Positions 33,706-47,640 of a DNA stretch of 64,000 nt are shown here, in pieces. The DNA lies in NCBI GenBank assembly GCA_950295325.1, contig OX485804.1, positions 19,904,001 to 19,968,000 on the forward strand. The letters run 5' to 3'. The notes below the pieces were generated by a model. It saw only the letters and a list, made by a program, of their open reading frames with translations. It was not told the DNA's origin and did no database searches. The DNA comes from Polytrichum commune (taxonomy: Eukaryota; Streptophyta; Polytrichopsida; Polytrichales; Polytrichaceae). The position numbers and the translations under genes are program-made. Position 1 is the first letter of the stretch; every line of letters starts with the position of its first letter.

Positions 33706-36700
33706 GTAGTAAATGATTGTTAGCAAATCTAAACCGTGCCCATAGCCACTTTCCTTGTAATTTTTCAAACCTTATATGAATATCCAACTATTCATTGTCA
33801 AACTGAAGATTCTATGAGTGATTAATTATGGACTATTAATTATGGACTATTGCATCTATAATGGTCAAAAAAAATTGAACACATAGTCCATTGGCAATCT
33901 TTAATGGAACACTTTGTATAAAAATAATGCATGCATGTGTCCTTGATAATCAAAATTTCAAGAGCGACATGGTTTTATAAGAGTATTTATGCACGTAGCA
34001 ATGGAGGTATAATGCTAAGATTGACGTCAAGCCAACGATTGTATTGAGGTAATCATTGGTACAATGCAAGGTTTGTTGATATAATCTCAAGTTTATTCAT
34101 GATAGTTATTTTGTGCATTGTTCCCCTACTACAATGTTGTATGCCTTCTTGTGAAAGACACATATGAAAGTTTTTTAAAAAAACAATTAAAGTATACTTG
34201 TAACTACATTTATGTATAATTGCCAACACTTGTGAAGCCTTTATTTTTGTATCGACAAAGCCATTGATTCAACAATATTGATTGATGACACCATTATGGA
34301 AACTTCAATTGCTTCCCCTACTACAATACAAAATGTCAATACAAAGTTGGAAACCACTATGTCAACGACATGTATTAAAAGAAATTGGGACATGAGCATG
34401 AGTAGACCTCTATTAGTGAATTTTTGAGACTTGCCCATGATTTAAGGGGGTTATTGTAAGGACCTCATGCACCCGTATATAACCGAGTTTTCAAGGTGGC
34501 TACCCATAATTTTTCGGGGATGCCTAAACTAAATTTATTGTTGCCCTAGCAAATACATGTTGGACTACATTGTAGTTGGTTGGAGTGATAATAATTCATG
34601 AGCTCCTCATGCTAAGTGGACCCTCCAAACCTATTTTGTGGATTTATAGGTCTATAGATAAGCGCATATTGTATTTTGGGGGGATGCCCAAAAATTAATT
34701 CAAGACTGCCTGTGAGCCAATTTTTTGGCCAAATGGTTAAACTATAGACAAATAGATAGTAATTGGATGAAATAGCATCCATGAGATGAAAATAGTTAAA
34801 CCATAGGCTAGAAGGGTGGTTATAACTACTAGTGTGGGCTTAGGTGCCCATAGTTGGTTACAACAACTATCATCTTCCCCGCCTAGCTAAGAGGGTTGGC
34901 GAGGGAGAGGTGACCAAACATTTCATGATTATTGTTGAGCGCATTGTTGAACCATAGACTTGTCTGCCTCAGCACTAAGAGCGGGCGAGGTTAATTGTTA
35001 AACTATCTTCTAAGTAAACTTAGTGATCGCTGCAGTGATTGCGGGACATTGTTTTCTATTGAAGTTTATTGTTATTTTGAATTTTGAATCAATTGAATGG
35101 ACGAAGCCTCGTCGAACTATTCTCTTGTTTTGATTGTGCAAATGTGAAATTGAAAACTATTGTCACTTGAAAGGATTGCAAGTGATTGAGTGCAAATTGT
35201 GAGGAGAATTGAGAGACTAAGAGAGAAATAATCAACCTTTGTGTGTAAGGAGGTGTGAGTGAATAAGAGGAATAAACAATGAGCAAGTAAACGAGGAATA
35301 TGAGAAGAAAGAGAAAGCAAGAGGAGGAACTATTGGCGGGTGGTGTTGAACATTGTGTAACCATTATCAAAGCGAGAGGACTTGAATATAGTTGAACATA
35401 TTGGAATTGTAAACCAAGAGGGTATACAACCTGGCTACATGAGTGAACTATTGTCGGATTGAGAAGTGTATCTAGTTGAGGAGATAGAGTTGAGTGAGTT
35501 AGAGCAAGAATGCAAGTACAATTGAGCAAGCCGTAATGTGAAGTCGAATTGTTGAGAGCGATGTGATAAACGATTGTCTGTGTCGAGACCGTAGTCAATT
35601 GAGAGAGGAGTTGTGAATATAGTTGAATAAGTGGGAATTGAAAACCTAGAGTATGAAGATTGAGGTCTAAGAGAAAGAATGTATGAATGAACAATCTATT
35701 CCATCGGAGAGACAATGATTGAAGAATAATAACATTGATAATGAGAATTGAGTGGAACTATGAACATAGTCCAATTGAGAGAAGAGCTTGGGTAAAATTT
35801 GTGGCCGAAGGAGGTGATAAAAATGAGAGAAAACTATAGAGTGACCATCTAGGAGAGAAGCTAGAGAAACTATAGGCAAAAGTTGACGAGAGACTGATAG
35901 TCTGAACGTCTAGGGCACATTGAGAGTTAGGTCGAGTGAGCCATAACCTAATCCAAGCCCATTGTTGAATATCATAGTTAAACATCCTAAGAAGGGAAGT
36001 TGTTGAGTAAAGAGTATAGGACAAAAGGAAAGAAGCCATAAGGTTGAGAGACAATTTGTGTATGTGTAACTATGGACTATAGTAGAGGCTTGTGATAGGC
36101 ATTGTAAGGAAGTTGGAAGGCTAAGTGTCGGTTTGTGGGTGACACGTTAGCCTATAGTTGAGCCTGTGAGAAGCCATATTGAGAGAAACAAATAGATCAG
36201 CTGAATGTGAATATAGTTAAAGTGATAACTTTAGGCTGATAGGGTTATATTTCGGAAAGTGAAGATAATGAGAGGACCCCGATCAACTAAAGTGATGAGA
36301 AATCAATCATGATCATTTGATTAGCGGGGATTTGAAGAGTTAGGGTTATTGAGAGTAAGTCTAAGATGTGATGAACTTTGGAATATCAATGAGATTTAGG
36401 CATAAGTTATCCTAGTCTTAAGTTGAGTTGTAAATTGATACCTAGTCAAGAGATTTGATCTTTGAGTATAAAATGCAAATTAACACGATCAACTATTGTT
36501 TTGTGTGTTACTATGGTTGTTGTTGTTGCAGGTTGTGTAGGGCAACCAAGATTATAGCATGGCCTTGATGTTCGTTGTTAGTTGCATAAGTTGTGAGTAA
36601 TGATTAAATATGAGAATTAAGAAATAAACAAAAAAATTTGTATTGGAATTAACCTCGACCCAATAATGAAGAAATTATTGTAATTTGAAGATGCATTGGC

Positions 36701-37523
36701 CAATGGTTACCAAAGACAATTGTGATACTCATAGACTAATGTTCTCTCTTGACTATTATGATACAAAATCTCATGGTGAGATGGAAACTATAGCTTATTG
36801 ACACACATATCCCACTGACTGAGAAATATTGAGAGGAAAATCAAGAGAAGAAAGGAGAGCAAAAAACATACTAGTCATGTTTTAGAGTAAATATAGCAAC
36901 CCTTTGGTCTAATTGATGAACTATGAAGTGACAAATGCCTGTAATAAATACTAGTAACGCCTTTTTTGAGAGTATGTACCCTAAATTTTGGGTTATTTAA
37001 ATGAGAGCAAAAACTAACTGCACTGCCTATGAAAAAATTATAGTTTACCCAAGAAAATACTTTATTTTAGGGGTTGGCTCCATAAAAAATTAAAATTTTG
37101 GGGTTGCCCAAGAAACTTCTAGGTTTTCTCCAATAAACAACTCAAATTATGTAATGCTCCAGTATAGTTATTATTGGAAGCTTCATTTGAGCCGAGGGAA
37201 GCTAGGATGTGAGTGGTGAACAATAACACAAGCTCGGGGAGGTGACTATCAAAATTTTAGAAATCACATGAGATAAAAAAAATTGGGTCAATTTAATTCG
37301 TTAGATCTACCATAGCATTGGAAATATGTCCCCTACATGATTATATGTAAAATAGGGTGGTGAATAATTCCTTCATTTTAGTAATCAGTAAAAACAATAG
37401 GGATATAGATATTGGATCCCCCTTAATGTGTGTAGTAGGATCAATAAAATAATCATGGGTTTGACTACTTGGATGAAGCATTGTGTAAATTTTGTCCAAA
37501 TTTGAATGAAACGTGCTAGTATT
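33706..37523. other. gene-free DNA with a purine-rich block
   Basis: No gene is supported. From about 35,100 to 36,400 the plus strand is strikingly rich in GAG/AGA/TTGAG motifs, which creates long but low-complexity minus-strand frames (for example 35,089-35,715) full of Leu, Ser and Thr; I treat these as artefacts of composition. The part nearest 37,523 ends in a polypurine-like tract directly before the LTR and could be the 3' part of a dead retrotransposon. Confidence 0.4.
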
Positions 37524-37532
37524 GGGGGGAAA

Positions 37533-38064
37533 TGTTGTGGATTTTTTGGGGGGAAGGAATGTTGCGATTTCTCAACAACCTTTGGGCTTGCTTAGGGTTG
37601 GGCAAGCACAATGGCGCGAAGGAGGTGGAGCGTTCAAGTAGGAGGTCTTGCGTAGGTGAAACATGGCGCAAAGGTGGTAGATATGACACATTTTTTGGAG
37701 CTTTCTTCTTTGCTCCATATCATTCACACATGGTGTTTCACGAGCGCCAAAGATTTGGCTTGCTCCACTCTCATGCGGTAGAAATTGATTTCAAACTCCA
37801 ACTCTTTGATTTTCCTCTTCCACTACCTGTTTTTTATAACATGCTATTGATTTCCGACGCCCTCTTGAATGTGAAATGTAGATAGACGAAGAGTTACAAA
37901 ACCTGAATGTGAGTGTAGAAAGATAAGATGCTTTCCAAGTTCTTCTGTATTTGTATCTTGCTCTTTGAGACATCTACCTCAAGCGGGATGTCCTGATGCC
38001 GCTACCAACAGTTGTAAAAGTGTGTACGTTTTGATGAGATGTGTCGTTCTGATTTTGTGTAACA
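37533..38064 (+). mobile_element. putative retrotransposon LTR (532 bp)
   Basis: The segment starts TGTTG and ends TAACA, inverted tips as in LTRs. Two bases after it lies TGGTTTCAGAGCCA (38,067-38,080), one mismatch from the TGGTATCAGAGCC primer-binding site for initiator tRNA-Met used by plant Copia elements. Immediately before it lies a GGGGGGAAA polypurine-like run (37,524-37,532). No second LTR copy is seen in the window, and no gag or pol frame survives downstream, so the call rests on these signals only. Confidence 0.5.
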
Positions 38065-40560
38065 GGTGGTTTCAGAGCCAGAGGATGAGGTCCTACTGGA
38101 GATTGCGGTGTCATTCTATGAGAGGCCAATTTTGTCATCGAACTAGAACCAATGTCGTGAAAACTAGGAGATTACTTAGATAAAAAAGACATTGAGAAAG
38201 TTTGCGAGGTTGGAATCGGGTTCCAGAACGGCCGATATTGGAATCATCTTGGAAATGTGAGCCAATTTTTCTCATATGACCATTTTCAACCCTAGAATTA
38301 TGGGTTTCTTTCGAAGATTTTAAACATAAAATTACAAACTTCATTATGTAATCATAGTAATGCTAGTAGTGTCCACTATGCCAACATTCTATTGATTGCA
38401 TTTTTGCTACAACAATCTTTTGTAGATGATCAATGGTGCGCTACAACATTTGGCAATCTCACCGTGGTAAAGTGAAAGGCTTGCGCTTTGCCTAAGAGGA
38501 AGACGTGGTGAAGTGGTTGGAGGCTTCGAAGGTTGCCCGCCTCATGCCTACAATTAGTTTTAGTTATTCGTCATCATTGGTGTAAACCTCTCTAATTTTT
38601 TTGGTCTTATCATGACATTGTAGAGGCTATTGGCATGTAGTGGAGGGTACATAGTTATATCGTAACCCTTCACATTGTAAATATTTGGTACAAGGTTATA
38701 TGTGTTTATGAACACAATTGAAGTAAATGTTTTCAATTTTTGTATTTAGCTTTCTTTCATTTGAATGCAATATTTTGTTTTTGGAGTAGATAGTTATGCA
38801 AAAAAATCATGTCTTGTGACAATTGATTGTATTTATTGTTTTTTTCTATCCATGTTTATAAATTGTTTGTGTTAGCTTGAACATTTTGTTATCTCCATGT
38901 TTATTGGTAATCTTTTAAATAATATCCAAATGTTATTGGTTGTGTTTTAAATGGCATTTTGAATGGTTTAGCATTGGTATAACTAATTGAAACCAATTGA
39001 ATGACAAGATAGATGCTATGAAAATTAAAGTTTGTTGCTCACATAGTTGATTTTGCAATGCTATAGTATTCCGTCCACTATTTGGTACTTGTACGATTTA
39101 GAAAAAATATAATACAAAAAATTAGCCTTTCTAAACAATTACAAATAAATATAGGGTGCTAAAAAATACGTCAAGATAGCTTTATATTTACAAATAAGGA
39201 GAGAAAATATATTGAGAAGCGCATAAATATTCCCCAATTAAATACCCCATTATCGCACATGGTTACAATATGTAAGGGGGTGTGATCCCCCTGAGTATAG
39301 ATATGTTTCAGAGAACTTTGGTGGAAATGAATCACTATGGCATTTTTTTGAACTATTGGTGGCACTTGACAACTTTTGCAAATACTAGTAAGTCTTATTG
39401 TGCAAATTCGTATTTTGATTTTTTACTTTCGTCTTTGTTATGATCTATCACTGCTTCTATCCATTTTATATCCCTTTGTGTGTATTGGTAGGCTACAAGT
39501 AACTCTCCCTTGTTTTTTTATGTTTGTATAAAATCCGTGACGGTGCTCTACAACCTGTATCATTGCTTGAATACAATATCTAGATACATAGAATGTTGGA
39601 TTGACTGATACCAACTCAAAGACTCCTAATGGGACTTTCAATTCTCCCAAAATCCACATAAATGCTGATGCATCTTGTCCACTTGGTCCTGATTTTCTCT
39701 AGAATGTGATTACCTCTTCTTGACTTAGTTTTGCTCATATTGATAGAAGTGGTATTCCATTATTTGATAGAAATTAATCCTCAAATTGCTTGGAAATTTT
39801 GTCGAATTAAAATGGCAGGTGGTAAGTGGTATAATGCAGAAATGACATGTTCTATATTTTCTTGTGAACTCTGACTTCCAAGATGGATGCATCTACTCTC
39901 TCCCTTCCCCTCCCTTGTGGATCTGTTCTTATCCATTTACATCTCAAATGCCGATGCTCGTATTAAGGCTTCCATATTACCTTCATCCTTATGCTAGTAT
40001 GATTTGACTCGACTGTCTAATTCTTTAACTCTATCGTGCGTTGTGTCAAGTTAGTCTTGGTTGACTTTGTTCTTCTCTTGGAATATTTGGTATGTTTTTT
40101 GAAAGCTCTTCACAATCTGTTTGTGAACTATGTTGTTGATCATAACTGCCTCTTGTAATTTAACAAGCTTCTTATGCACTTCCATTTTTTCTTGTTGTTG
40201 ATCTGCTATGAAAATTGTTAGCTTGTGATTTATTTCTTTCAGCTTCGACTACAACTGTAATTTCTTATTGGCAGCTTTTGCACGCACCCTTAATAAGTTT
40301 TTTTGAATTAGGTTATGCTTTTGCCGAAGGTTGCTTAGTTTATTCTCTAACTCCAAAACCCTACTTCGTAAATCAATATATGTTACTTCTCCTTGTTTTC
40401 AGGGGGACGTCCCAGTATTGTCATTTCATTGATCTATGTCTATATCTAACAATCTTATCAGAATCCTTGTGGCCAAGTGACTGATCAATTGTTCATACTT
40501 CATGCTCATAATTTTTGTATGTTTTGAAATCCTTCAGCAAAGATGAGAAGTGATCTACAC
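38065..40560. other. gene-free AT-rich DNA
   Basis: If the LTR is real, the first few hundred bases are the decayed start of its internal region. Beyond that I recognise no coding motif, RNA gene or repeat boundary. Open frames in 39,171-39,659 (-) and 40,215-40,484 (+) look like chance. Confidence 0.35.
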
Positions 40561-41580
40561 TCTACTAACCGTCACCTGCTTCGTTGCACATCTCGTGCAC
40601 CGAGCCCTTCCTGAACCTGTGAGGGCGATATTGTTGATCACTAAACCTGAAAAGCAACATCGCATCCATGGAATACCGCACGTCATAATTAAATAAGTTT
40701 CGACTAAACCGAATCATCGAACTCATATGTGTGCGATATTGTTATAAAAAGTCGTTTATCACCAGCTCGACATTTGGGGTAAATCACTTCATCCCAAATA
40801 AAAACACCATATATAGTTATGCTTCTAACGTGTAAAAAAACCTCCAACATAGTTGGGACGGGCACATTGACATGACTCGTCGATAATATCAAGCTATCAA
40901 TGACGCATGTTGACGTGAGGCCGAAACTCGTCCATAAGGTGTTCACTAAATATACTTTGAAGAAAACATGCATCATTATGGGGTCGGGTATCACATCCAG
41001 CCAATCAACGAACACATAAAGATTTTTAACTAAATTCTTTCAATATGCCGGACACGCCATGTTGCCGAACATCATCGTTAATATCGTGAAATATATGGCA
41101 TCCAGATCTAAAGTTTGTATGTCGTTTGTCCCGGATCCTCTATGTCGAGCCCACATAAAAGGAGGGAAACCGAACAAATTCCACAAACATATGTCCTAAC
41201 AACAGTTGTTATACGGTTGCTTCCAACAAACGCGAAGCAGCGAATACTAACGCTAGAGCTGGAGCAAATTATGTCCACGGAGCATTTGGTGGTCCATCTT
41301 ATAAATTGCCAACTCCCAACACTAACATTATTTTTTCATGGGCTAGTCTTTGGCATTCGGGAGTTATTATCAAACCTCTCTTGTCATTGACAGTTGCGAA
41401 AGAAGGCCAGAGGACTCTAATGTAGAAACATGCACGTTTTCATTCTTGTATGAGCTTAGAAGCTTGATAACTCGCATTGTCGGCACAACATAAGATGATG
41501 GAACCTCGCCATCCGAGCTGATGAATTCGATGATACCCTTCATCTCACTTGACTTCTAAACCCTATTATATCCTATGAGA
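40561..41580 (-). pseudogene. decayed coding region of unknown family
   Basis: On the minus strand a 103-codon frame (41,015-40,704) with protein-like composition (FVDWLDVIPDPIMMHVFFKV) is preceded by further protein-like stretches in shifted frames (for example IIEFISSDGEVPSSYVVPTM near 41,545). Stops and frameshifts interrupt the reading. I do not recognise the family; by context it is probably a decayed transposon ORF. Confidence 0.3.
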
Positions 41581-43740
41581 CACCTCTTTATAGGAGACCC
41601 AGAAAAAATTCTAAAAACACGTGAAACAGAGGAAATGAAACCTAAAAAATAATGTTAGAAACATTCAACCACATTTTGAAATCAAGAATTTAAAATTATA
41701 TAATTTGTAACTTGCTACAACCATTAACTTATTAGATGTGGAATTAAAAATATTGTTGAATAAATTATTGCATACATTATTGAAATAAACAAAAGATATC
41801 AGCTATGCATTAAAAATATATATTAAAAAACTAAAAAATTATTGGGCAAAAAACTAAAAAATTAAAAATTACATAACAAAAAATTAAGACTTGTCGACTA
41901 GGTAGCATATTCTATATTGTATAGACACAACTAAAAAAATAATTAATTATGACCCAACCTAATAATTAAGACATTTATCAAAAAAACCTTAAAACTCTGC
42001 ACTTCCAAAAAAATCAAAATAATACTTTACACCCTAATATTCATAAACGAAAGTTTGAGAATGAATTTTTCGTGGGTGGCACATTAATGTATAGATAAAT
42101 TGGACGGATGGTTCAAAACTGAAAAAAAAAATTTAAAAAAATTTAAAAATTGATGGAAAATACTAAACATGGATTTCAAAAATACAAAAATTGATGTAGA
42201 AATACAATATTTGATGAAAAATGCTACAATTTATATAAAAATATAGAAAATTGGTGGATCTTAAAAAATAAATGAAATAAATGTTGAAATAAATAGAAAA
42301 TTAGAGGGATGATTAGAGATTTGAAGAACTTGATGGAAATTTTTTAAAATGGATAGATGGATGCATGTATAGATAGTGTGGATGATATGCATACATGATA
42401 TGGATGACGTGTATACATTATGTAAATGACATAGATGAGGTGCATGATATCTATGATATTCATAACATCCATTAATGATGTAAATAATATGGATCACATC
42501 CATACTATGTATAGATAACATGAATAAGTGACATATGATGATATGCATATTATGTAGTTACTAGAAATGTGGATACAGATGCAAATGCGGATGCTAAATA
42601 AATGCAGATATATTTACAGATCCAAATGAGTTTTGTTCATGGATGTTGTTGCTAACAATCAAGATCATGTTGACAATTTTCATATATTATATTGTTAACA
42701 CACAAGATGTAAAAAGACATGAATGTTATTTGTTATCCATCTTGATGCAAATATTGATACAAGTTCAGACGCAATCACTGATACATATGTAGATATTGAT
42801 ACATGTGCAGATGCAAATACTGATACATATAACTTTTTGCATGGGTGATGTTGCAAACATACAAAATGGTATGGCTGGCATCCATTATTGATTTTTATAC
42901 AAATATTGATACCAATTACAAACATAGATTCAAATAGACATTTGTTGGATACAAATGCAGATACAGATGTAGAGAAAAATAAAGATGCAAATGAGAGAGA
43001 CGTTAGGTTTTGCATTCAGTTATTGATGTAGATGCATATGCATCTACATCCACAAAAGCAGATACAAAAGGATATTTGTTGAATACATATATAAATGCAC
43101 AAAAATAGAGAAATACAAGTGACAAAGACAATAACAATGTGCGGTCCCGGGGGGGACACTAGGCGTTCGGATTAGAAACGGTGAGTTAAAACTAAGGTAT
43201 TTATTATTATTATTTTAAATTAAAATTTTTTGAACACACTTGAAAATAATATAAGATATTGTAAATGCTTAAATGGGTGTTATAAAAATTATAGAGGTCA
43301 TAAAATAACCCTCTATTAGAATTGTATTATACAAAATAAAAGACATGATTTAACAAGTTGATGGACTTGATGAAGTAGCTTCAAAATAAAATTTGATTAT
43401 GAATGAAAACTTGTACACATCTATCCATATATTGGATGAATGTCTAGAAGTGGGTTGTGTGGGGACTAAGTCCATTGATTGTATGGTGCATCTCGCCACG
43501 GCTAGGAAATCCTTCACAATACACATGCTTCTCTTACTAAGCTTTTGACTGTACCTTTCCAATCTTCTCTGAAGACGTTGTTGTAGAGTATAATTCTTGG
43601 GTGTGTGCAACGATTGTGGCTTGCTTTGGCATTTTTCTCATTGTTGTTTTTCATAACGTGGGTGCACTTTATGATTGTTAGATTTGATTCAGTTTCTTCA
43701 ACTCATCATTCACTGTTTGACTTCGATTCCAAAGTAGGCC
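41581..43740. repeat. AT-rich DNA with short degenerate tandem motifs
   Basis: The stretch 42,340-42,560 is made of variants of GATGATATGGATGA, and 42,575-43,080 of variants of GATACAAATGCAGATACA on either strand, giving a low-complexity, microsatellite-like block. The minus-strand frames across it (42,261-42,548 and 42,695-43,015) merely translate these repeats. No gene is supported. Confidence 0.5.
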
Positions 43741-43899
43741 CTCGCAAGTGAGTTTTGTACTATCAACCTTGCTTTTAATTTTACATTGTGCACTTTATGT
43801 CGTTGTTGTTTTGTTGTTTAAAACTTGTCGTTTAAATCAATTTTCTACATGTGGTAATTATTTAGGAGATATCTCACAAACGCCTTTTCTCAAAGAAGG

Positions 43900-46800
43900 A
43901 CTTGCATTTGTGGTTGAGAAATGTATCCCAAGGGTCGTATCCAGGTGAGTCTCAACACTTACTTAGATATTTTTTTTTACAATTGATGTGTTGGGTCTAT
44001 AGATCTAGAACATGTATCTACGTTGGACTACGGTATAATGTTGAGGGAATGTTGAACGATCCCCATACAGGGGTTAAGTGGTGGCCTAAACCCAAGCTTG
44101 TATGTGTTGTTGATGAGCGACCTGGAAATCAAATGTTGAAGGGCGCATTTAGGCATGCACATTGCAAGAGGTTTTCTAGTACCAAACAACCTTGGGAATC
44201 ATTCATGTGTCCTAATTTGCACCCAAATACCGTTGGAGAAAGACTTTAGAATGAGGGTTATCCGAGAATAAAGTAGTGTAGAAAAACGTGGTGACAAAGG
44301 GACGGTCAAGGTAGGCGTTTAGGATATTTGTCCACGTTTGAAATTGCTTCTCACTCTAAGCAAGTGATATGGCAACAAAAACTAGGTTGTTGCGTTTCGG
44401 GCATGCTAAGGCCATAATAATCCAGTTGAAAATCTAGAGACTTACGTTGAAGGAGGCAACAAACCAGGCCGATGAAGACGGTAATGTACTTAAGTTTTGT
44501 AACAATATCATTATTGCTCACCGAACATGGGCAATGGGAGGAAAACCAATGTTCTGGGATTTCATGAAGGATGTGGGATCTAACTTAGTGTGATTTAGCG
44601 GGCACATAAATTTTCTGAGAACACAAAGTGTTTTGATGAGGCCACGCAATTGTATGGTGGAAAGCGTATGTGTGATTTATTCTCTTTAAATTTTGGTGGT
44701 TTTGAAATGTCCACCGTAAAGAGAGCCGGTAGGAAAGGCATTCAATTTGTACCTGGTGAACATAGGAAGATTCTCAAGGTTGTAGTAGATATTTACAAGG
44801 ATGCTAAATCCGCCCACAGGATAGAAGGACCAATTCCCATGATACTTGCGGAGGATGAGATGAAAGTAAAATCCAAGGTTGCTTAGGAGCCCAAGTGGGA
44901 CACGTTAGGAGGATTTTGTGGGCCTAAGGAAAACCACACTTGTGTTTTTACGTACAAGCCAATAGTCGTGACGGGGGAGCATGGTTACAATAAAGTGATG
45001 GATAGTTTTGCTTTTGACAAAGTGGGAGGTCTTGCCAGGGTGGTTGTAGTTCATCCTCTTCACGGCAAGTTGCCTAGGCTTTTTATAGTTGTATGTGCAA
45101 CATTCATTTGTTTTTATGCAAGTTGGGTGAGAAACCAATGGGGCGTTATAGACAAGCTAGGGATGAAGAATGCAAGGCAATTGTTGGGTTGATCATCAGA
45201 CATGTGAGCAACAATGATTCAAGGCAAAGACAACTATGCTAAATGATTACAAGGGGACTAAAAGAGTCCGGTTGGAGGTAAATTCACATGGTCAGAATTT
45301 GTCAGCAACGTTGATGCGGACGGGAATGCAATCGGTCTCCATGACCAAGATTACATATCCACAATGGTAAAACATTAGTCAACCCATTGGACTCCACTAT
45401 TAGAACACTCATGTTGGGTGGACATCTTTGCTCCATCGAGCATATCTATATATATTTTTTAAATTCATGTAGATGAACATCATTAAAGCAAGAGGATGTT
45501 GATAGGACATATAGGCTGAATTGGGGCTCTGCCCAACAATGTTGCTAGAAGAAGGTAAGGTAGTGTTTGACAAAGATGCCCCGGGGAGATGGTGTTTCCT
45601 ATGAACATGTGTAGGGGACCGAGATGTACTTGGGCACTTGTGGGGATTATGTGGAGGCATTCATATCTCCTAGATTGGACCTCAGGGGGAGGGTTGTCTT
45701 AGCCACCAAGTTTAAGTTTTATTTTAAAAAATCAAAAAATATTAAATTTGAAAGTTATGGTTTTCTTAGAGGAATCATCAAGTACTTATCATACATTGTT
45801 GCAAAGATCTTTGTGAGTAACCAATTTTTCATAAACATCCAAAATTTGTGTCGTTTCCTAGTCCTCCTTGTGGTTCACTTCATAAACAAGTTTCCGCATT
45901 TACATATTCCTTTACATCTCACTGGTAGAGATTCCTATGAGTTTTTCTTTTCAGGATTAGGGGGCATGGTCAGGTGTACGATTTCCATGAGGTAGTAAAC
46001 ACTGCCAATGCTTTTATTTGTATGTCAGGGGTAGAATATGGTGAAAATGGTTTCAAGTTTAATAGAATTTACAACAAAATGGAAAACATATGGGAAAAAC
46101 TACACCCAATGGTAGATGGAGAGGTTTTAGCAGACCTAGGTGATTATAGTCTAGTTTCCATCAATGAGCAAGTTGTTGGTGCCTTGAAGAAGGGGTTGAG
46201 AGAAGCTCTAAAATATTATGTGTGGGTTGAACATGACTCTATCACTTGGTGCCAATGCTAAGAATTCAGCATGATTCAATAAATCGTGGCTTTTTGAAAT
46301 AAAAGATCCTAAGCATTTTACTTATACACCAAGACAACCACATGTCCAAGGAGAAGATGGAGACATGGTAGTGTTGTGACATGATCTGCATGACCATGTC
46401 AATGTTGCACAAATTGCCAAGGAGGCACAAATTGCACTCATGAGTGCAAAAGAGCTGGAGGACGAAGTTGTTGATGAAGAACAAGTTTTGTCACATGCTC
46501 TTCCCGAGTTGGAGGACAAGACAAATTAAGAGATCTCTAAATTTTCTAGATGCAGAGGAACCACATCCCCAAGCAATCCCTATTCCGGAAAATATCGTGC
46601 CATTCGTGGAGTATGAAGGTCACAAGATATACAAGTCAATACTTGTGGCTCAATTGAATGATAATCCGTTTCTCTCCAAAGATTGTCTTACCCGGGTTAG
46701 AAGAGATGTACATTGCAATAATAATGATGCATACTTTGATGCATCCTTGGGTAGTAGTAGTATAGCAGGGCTAGGATTGGATGTTGGTGTTTATTTTGTA

Positions 46801-46947
46801 CAACATAATTCCATGATTATTTTGTCTACAATCAAGGCTACTATGACGAGAAAAAAGGCCTCAAAGGAAATTAGGAGCAAATGGGGGGCATTGAAACATT
46901 TGATCGACTTGGAAAAAGTTGCAGAGGTGTCTACCCAAAAAGGTTGA
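43900..46947 (+). pseudogene. long decayed protein-coding region, family not recognised
   Basis: A coherent plus-strand protein can be followed in pieces over about 3 kb. The parts are 43,902-44,249 (VKWWPKPKLVCVVDERPGNQ), 44,650-45,192 (one frame with a single TAG at 44,884-44,886; KVGGLARVVVVHPLHGKLPR), 45,624-45,995 (LHLTGRDSYEFFFSGLGGM), 45,974-46,261 (DFHEVVNTANAF, EYGENGFKFNRIYNKMENIW) and 46,444-46,947 (KIYKSILVAQLNDNPFLSKD). Several frameshifts and stops separate them. The composition is that of a real soluble protein of perhaps 900-1000 residues; no catalytic motif is identified. It may be a mobile-element protein or a multicopy host gene. Unusual for its surroundings, it is much less eroded than the LINE. 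Confidence 0.55.
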
Positions 46948-47640
46948 TCATTCATGATTGTTCTGATGTTATTATAATGGTATTCAAAACAAGTTGGTCA
47001 AGACAAATTTAAGTATGGTCACACTAATTGGAAGTGGGTTGACTTCAATTCTACTTTGACATGTGTTCAATTGTCATACAACTAGGACACTAAAGTATAC
47101 ACTTTAGATACTAATGATGCGGTTGACCTTGACAATGGAATATCTTTCAAATTCTAAATCCCCATGCACATGTTACTTTTTTTCATTTTTTGTGCACGTG
47201 TGTTGTATCTTAAAAGTTGTACTTCCAATTGCACTCATTTTTTTCGTTTGGGTTTTGTGGGCATGTGAAGGGTCATCAATTAGGTTAGCCTTCATTTTCA
47301 TCACCCACACTATTTAGGTTAGATCCCTCCTTCTAGTGATTAATCTTCTTGGTACCCAATCATTTTATGTCTTACAATAATCCCGGTTATGATTGTGATT
47401 GAATTTATTGGGTTTCCGGTCTACTCCATCATGTTCTTCATTTGATATGTGGGTTTGGTGTAGATTCTATTCAATACCATGAAGGTATAGGCGGTTTTTC
47501 TCAATCATGTCGGTAACTTAGGCAATAGGCAAGTTTATGCAAGTCACCATCTCCCTACCTCCCGCACACATTTGCACATTGCTCTCTCGTTTTTTTAAAA
47601 ATAAATAAATAATTTTTTATTTATTTGTTGAATGCGCACC

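Noticed and set aside
35089-35715. 208-codon minus-strand open frame
   Set aside because: It translates a purine-rich tract into Leu/Ser/Thr-rich low-complexity sequence with no motif, so it is a composition artefact.
42261-43015. Minus-strand frames rich in His, Ile and Ser
   Set aside because: They translate short degenerate tandem motifs (ATGATATGGATG and GATACAAATGCA).
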